Assembly: GCA_030248295.1 (NCBI GenBank)
Contig: JASANH010001481.1
Span: 62,001-126,000, forward strand
Origin: Mesodorylaimus sp. YZB2_4
Taxonomy: Eukaryota; Nematoda; Enoplea; Dorylaimida; Dorylaimidae
DNA length: 64,000 nucleotides
Direction: 5' to 3'
The notes beneath the pieces are model-generated. The model saw nothing but the letters and a program-made list of their open reading frames with translations, was not told where the DNA came from and made no database searches. Shown here one piece after another: positions 59,223 through 64,000 of the stretch; position 1 is the stretch's first letter; each line of letters opens with the position of its first letter. The position numbers and the translations under genes are program-made.

Positions 59223-60685
59223 TAGATTCCTGATAAACACCGCCCTTCAACACCATTTTGCAAAGTCACTTACCAGCGTCGAAGTCAAACTCGTTCATGC
59301 AAACGCCGATGATATCCTACCACTTCTTTCTCTTGCTACCGAAGGTGATTCCTTTGATGCATCGATCTGTCTAAACGGATCGTTCTTCTTCTCGTTGATC
59401 AGTCGGGCGATAATTAGCTTTCGGTATTGGATACTGGATGCTAAACCAATTATACATTATCCACAGTAAGAGCCTCTATTTTATCACCGACGGCGGCCTT
59501 CGCAGCAAAACTCCTCCTTAAGCGACGTTTTACGGATCCATTCTTCAAAATCACCTTCTTTGACCAATTAGAAGCATCTGACACGTCAACAACGGGTCTG
59601 CGGGTAGTTCATGCCGACTTGATGCGCCCCTACTGGAATCAGCAATGCCGACTTGACGCGCCGCGCAATTACGTATACATAAAACATAGCATGGGCAAAC
59701 GAGTCGGCATGAAAGTCGGCATAAAAAGTTGACTTGGCAAGACGTGTATGCAATGTGACCGAGGAAATGAGCTATTCCATCTGGAATCCGAATGGATCCA
59801 GGCCCGTACCGGGGGTTACCGTACGAACGGGTGTTCGACCCTCCACAAGAACTAAAACATTCTCTGTAGTGCGCGGATCTGCGTTTGGTGATGTGCTCGG
59901 TAATTTTGTCTGCCGACATGCAAGCTACTGGGGATGGAGTTGTTTTGCGAGCAGCACGTGGTCGATGGCCCGCCCCCTGCATAAGGCCACATCTCAACTC
60001 CTTGGCGGAGTGCAGCAATTTGTGGAACTTGTGTGTAGTACAACCCGCCTCCTGGACATGTACTCAATGCATCTTCGTTATATCTCCTCCATTTCTTGTC
60101 TCCCAGAATGAAAAGTTGACCGAGATTTCATCAATAGCTTCACTTTGCTGTTTCTTGCCATGATTCTATTTTTGAGCCTGCGCTTGCCACTGGAGGTCGG
60201 ATACTTGCGTCAATCACTCTCGCGCGTTAACACACGATTTAAATATCAGAGATAATGTCGAGAATAATTAAACAAAAGGGTTATTTTGGGAAATGCCACA
60301 TCTACATTACTTTGAGATCACAGTATGCAACCATAGCCTTGTCCAAGCAGGAGCTGAAAACCAGCAATGGCATGTTGCGGTCAAGGCTGAGTGCTGATGG
60401 AGGTGGATACTGGACTCGTTTTGCAGCCCTTGAGAGAGCTCGATGTCGGTGGGGTCGGAGTTTCTGAATGTGTTTTTCAATCCTGAACCTCCATCCACAT
60501 TTCTAGTCACGGAGTGTTGCGTTTGCTCATGTATGCGATGTGCTTATGCTTGCCACATGGCACTGTTACCACAAACACAAAACACATAATGCTACTCAGA
60601 AAAAAATGCAAAATCTATCAGTATTACCACTCCTATAGCGTATGATAAAAATATCATCATTGAGTCGGACAGAAAATTGCCCATT

Positions 60686-61615
60686 CTAAGCCTTGGACGC
60701 AACTCCGACTGGTACCACGATCTCGCACTGTTTTCCCAAGTCCAGCCTGACCTTGTATCTAACCGTGATCAACGTATTGCCCACACTTGTCGGCAGCAAA
60801 TCTGCCGGAATCCTCATTCCCACTTCCTTGAATAAAGCCTTGCCTTGCTCTGGGCTCTCGATTCGCACAGAGTCGATAACTCGGCTGACCGTCTTCTGAT
60901 CATGAGCCGATTGGAACAGACTGACTGATCGAAAATGCACATCTTGAACGAATGTCACAGACGCCTGACCTTGCCGTCTTCGCGTCTGGTTCTCCAGATC
61001 GATTCGTATGGGCATCGTCTGACCAACCAGGAATGACGTCTTCGGGATGGATACAACGGCGCTGATGTGGCCACCCGATCCGCAACACCCCACTATCTCT
61101 AGCAAATCCTGTTTCGACACCCCGCAATCGCTGGCTGTGGTCAACTGTTTCAGCTCGACACTAGCGAACACTGTTATGGCCCGATCGACCACAGTTTCTT
61201 TGCCCTTCGATGACGCATACTCGTTGGAAGCTGGTGATATGTCCGCCTTGGCCACCAGGGTGTATCTAACGTAGCCGAATTCGCCCTCGTACGACGAAGG
61301 TAGGTGGGCTGGCAGTCGAAAGTGGAATGGGACTGTGTGACTGCCAGGTGTCAACAGAAATGGTTCCTGGCCAGTGTTACTGCCACCCACGATGATCTGT
61401 CGGTCATTCATGTACGGTTCGAGACTATCGTAAATATTATCACTAATCTTCTCGACCCAGTGCGTTCTAGCCTCTCCTTTCAAGGTCACTGATAACTCGT
61501 TGAGATAAAGGAGATATGGACTCGAGGTGAGTAACTTGCCATTCACCACTTGACCGGCATAGTAGCATCCGTTCGGTTGATCCAAATGAATGTCAAGCGC
61601 ATCCAATTTCACCAT
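60686..61615 (-). CDS. Arrestin-domain-containing protein (alpha-arrestin), intronless
   Basis: A 309-aa single-exon ORF. The N-terminal arrestin fold (about 1-150) shows YYAGQVVNGKLLTSS, LSVTLKGEARTHWVEK, PGSHTVPFHFRLPAHLPSSY and YVRYTLVAKAD. The C-terminal arrestin fold (about 165-305) shows GHISAVVSIPKTSFLVGQ, RIDLENQTRR and VRYKVRLDLGKQCEIVVPV. Alpha-arrestins are adaptors that recruit NEDD4-type ubiquitin ligases to membrane cargo through C-terminal PPxY motifs; this protein ends right after the second fold and has no PPxY. It is also shorter than typical ARRDC1-4 proteins (about 390-430 aa). Three TGATAA-like motifs sit just upstream of the ATG (61616-61645). It may be a real intronless gene or a retrocopy; no poly(A) remnant is evident. 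Confidence 0.9.
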   Translation of the reverse strand: MVKLDALDIHLDQPNGCYYAGQVVNGKLLTSSPYLLYLNELSVTLKGEARTHWVEKISDNIYDSLEPYMNDRQIIVGGSNTGQEPFLLTPGSHTVPFHFRLPAHLPSSYEGEFGYVRYTLVAKADISPASNEYASSKGKETVVDRAITVFASVELKQLTTASDCGVSKQDLLEIVGCCGSGGHISAVVSIPKTSFLVGQTMPIRIDLENQTRRRQGQASVTFVQDVHFRSVSLFQSAHDQKTVSRVIDSVRIESPEQGKALFKEVGMRIPADLLPTSVGNTLITVRYKVRLDLGKQCEIVVPVGVASKA

Positions 61616-61645
61616 GATAACAGATAGTGATAACAGTGATAAATG

Positions 61646-64000
61646 GAATGCAGGATGGTTTGCTTATAAAAATACCAAGAACGGCTAATTTTCACAAGCT
61701 AGCACTTTGGCGGAATGAGATTCTTCCAAACTGGACGAAATTCCAAAGTAGGGAAGGTGTTGGTATGGCCTCATTCCACAAGTCACGGGGGACCCACAGG
61801 CCATCGATTCTTTCATTGCCGGCCAAATGGCTAGTTAGAGTGGGACATTTTTCAAATGCACTCGGCTTATGCAAGCTTACATGGCGAATACTGGGAAGGA
61901 CGTACCAGGCTCAATCATTGACGTCAGCTTCGATCGACTTAGGCGCCAGGCGAGTCAAATGGAAATTGAAACGGAAGAGTGATCTTAGTTTTGGCCATGT
62001 CCAAAATTTTATCCACACTTTTATTATTCGTTCAAATGCAATATGCTGGGCCAACGCAAAAACCTAGCTCGTAAGTTGCAAAAAGATATTAGCTAGGAGC
62101 TTGTGGGAATATGATGGTGCAACAGGGCGAAAAAATGTCTTTTCCATTTCTTCGCTCCAGAGAATTCGATAGATTAGGATGATAACTAAATTGATTATTT
62201 TCTATAAGTTTGATAAATTTGTTGAAGGAGCAGCTTAGAAAACTCTGGTTTGGCACACGAACCACACAAATAAAAAGGAGGAAAAAAGCGCTGTGGGTTT
62301 AGGGGCATAGTATCTGGGTCTTTGCAGCTGACGTAACTTTCTATGTAGTCCTTCTTCTCTAGTCAGAGGGCGCACTAAAAGAAGCTACCTTTTGAGCACG
62401 AGTCACTGCATGTTTCCGTTTTGCACAAACAAGTCGTGCTCAAAAAATTCGAGATATAGTCAGACACATAATACAGAGCACAGTGAACTGACGTTCCGAT
62501 CCATCACGCATACATCATCAGCAAATGCCATCGCCGCACGCACGAAAGGGACAGAGACACAAGCGTACTGGCAGCATATCGCCTTGCTGACCGATGTAAT
62601 GCCGAGCCAGACCAGGCCTATTGGCTACAATGGGAAGATGGATACGCGACTCACTCAAGGCTCACTGATACTGCCCACCGAGCTTACTGTGACTGCGCGC
62701 TCAGCAAGATACTGGCAAGGACGTTCGCATTTTCCTCCGTACTCCCCGACCTTCAGTACTGCGTCTTAAGAACTGGGGCTCTGTTCCGGCATGAGGAAAA
62801 GTCGCCCCCACACAAGTCGCCCCTCACATATCGCCCTAATGCAATGAGCCCCGCCACAGCTCGCCCCTGAGACAAATCATTTCGGACCAACAGATGACCT
62901 GAGGTCAGCATTTGTGTCGAGTATCAAAGAGGCTATGGGAGATTTTGGCAACTGCTAATTTTGGTTTCGAATCAGAGGCTGTTTCTCTAAAAACCTTCCT
63001 AGAAAGATTGTGATCAAACAAAATTGCTACACTGCCACTAATCCACAGGCGCGGTAGCTGCCTGTTTAGCCCAGCCGCACAGACGCGCAATGTTAAGCGG
63101 GCAACTTTGATCGTTCATAACTCGACAACAAATCAACAAAAATGCACAAAATTTTGGGGATGAGCTATGCTTGCCATGGCCAATAATCGTGCAAAATGGT
63201 TTCGCCGTTCTCGAGATCCAAAATGCACGTTTTGCTGTTCCAGAGATGACGACGGAAGATGACGAAGTACTAGTCCTGTCTACAGCAATAACCACTTAAG
63301 CTATGGACAAAAGAGTTGGTTTTTCTGAAAGCTCTCATAGCGAGAATTATTCTTTTGAGGGTGGGATTTTAAGATTCACGCTAATTAATTTTTTGTGCTC
63401 GAAAAACTGGATTTTATCGAATACCGCCAGCAGGCGGAATATTTTTATTAGCCGTGCTTTATTAGCAAGTGCTGTTTCCGTTAGCCGTATAGTCGGATTA
63501 CTCAGTCTAGAGGCACTACGATGCACGGCGCCAGTCTGGCGGGGCGGCCCATGGCCGCGCGAAACACAAAACTAGTATCGAGCGCGCGCCTGAAAACAGG
63601 TTTCTTGTATGCTAGGGGCGGGAGAGTCGGGGTGGCTTTTGTGGTAGCGTGGCTTGAGTGACTGACTATATCATGAGCAGTGTGACGATCAAGCTTTCAC
63701 ACCTCTGCTGTTTCTCCACCAGGGCTAGTGCTGAACCTGGAGAAATAGAGATGGGCGCTGATCACCACTTGCCTCAACTGTCCGTTAGCCTTTGCGCGTC
63801 TTTTTATGGGAGGTGCCGGATCTGCTGGCGACTTCTCTGGTACCGACATTTTGGGCTTCGTCGCAAAATCGCTTGCAACTCCTCAAGTGCCCTTTGCGGA
63901 TATCACTCAAAGTGTTGCGGCTAAGTTTCAAAGCTGCAGTTGAAGCGGCGACAGGATGGTGCTAAAGGTGGAAAAATACAAGTCTGCATTGATCACTGCT
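61646..64000. other. No gene recognised to the right edge
   Basis: Short ORFs only. 62800-62875 contains an irregular run of TCGCCCC motifs separated by CACA/ACAA. The plus-strand frame at about 63805-63920 (GAGSAGDFSGTDILGFVAKS) looks protein-like and could be an exon or element fragment, but matches nothing known to me and hits a stop at about 63925. Confidence 0.45.

Larger units (their letters stand above)
57610..59760. mobile_element. TIR element, about 2.15 kb, with GCCGACTT-rich ends
   Basis: 57610-57700 (GGTC..TTGCATAAACGTC, then CCAAGTCAAGTTTTTATGCC and GACTTTCATGCCGACT) is the imperfect reverse complement of 59680-59760. GCCGACTT repeats recur just inside each end (57720-57760, 59605-59650). 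The interior includes short ORFs (58655-58199 minus, 59218-59469 plus) of unknown type, a hammerhead-like motif and a SINE-A tail. No transposase motif was recognised and no clear target-site duplication. Confidence 0.65.

Noticed and set aside
1..64000. CRISPR arrays, operons, prokaryotic signals
   Set aside because: Spliced eukaryotic genes throughout; the tandem repeats lack spacer structure.

Overview
The window is a piece of a bilaterian animal nuclear genome, most likely an ecdysozoan (tardigrade- or chelicerate-like; the lineage is a guess). It has GT-AG introns, several as short as 51-80 bp, and animal-specific families: neprilysin, BIRC6, HP1, cohesin STAG, an NR2E nuclear receptor, a tachykinin-type GPCR and an alpha-arrestin. 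It also carries many eukaryotic mobile elements. No tRNA, rRNA or CRISPR is supported.

Layout. 1-4.46 kb (minus): neprilysin-type M13 peptidase whose last exons lie beyond the left edge. 4.5-10.9 kb: no recognised gene, one large hairpin repeat and tRNA-like SINEs. 11-14.8 kb (plus): the C-terminal, UBC-bearing part of a BIRC6/Bruce-type ubiquitin enzyme. 15.2-15.9 kb (minus): HP1, divergent from 16.5-25.25 kb (plus), a complete 26-exon cohesin STAG subunit. 26.0-30.6 kb (minus): a five-exon NR2E nuclear receptor of the PNR/hr51/FAX-1 type. 30.6-34.8 kb: gene-poor. 34.85-35.6 kb: a PIF/Harbinger-like MITE directly abutting a SINE. 35.6-40.9 kb (minus): a decayed Tx1/L1-like LINE whose ORF1 carries a NADAR (YbiA-like) domain. 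42.4-47.7 kb (minus): a five-exon tachykinin-receptor-like GPCR. 47.8-60.6 kb: repeat-rich DNA with GATA-motif repeats, minisatellites, two TIR elements, a roughly 320-bp poly(C) tract, a Penelope-like retroelement fragment and a hammerhead-ribozyme-like motif. 60.7-61.6 kb (minus): an intronless arrestin-domain protein. 61.6-64 kb: nothing recognised.

The host genes do not form one pathway. HP1 and STAG share a promoter region and are both chromosome-structure proteins. The receptor, peptidase and GPCR are compatible with neuropeptide signalling (neprilysins degrade tachykinins), but that link is family knowledge, not something the window shows. The central block (about 8.5-25.3 kb) is AT-richer, compact and poor in repeats; both flanks are GC-richer and crowded with mobile elements.

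The most unusual object is the LINE ORF1: an RNA-binding CCHC protein followed by a NADAR domain, a family associated with ADP-ribose and NAD chemistry. Exon coordinates below were placed by hand from splice consensus, reading-frame continuity and family alignment from memory; no searches were run.
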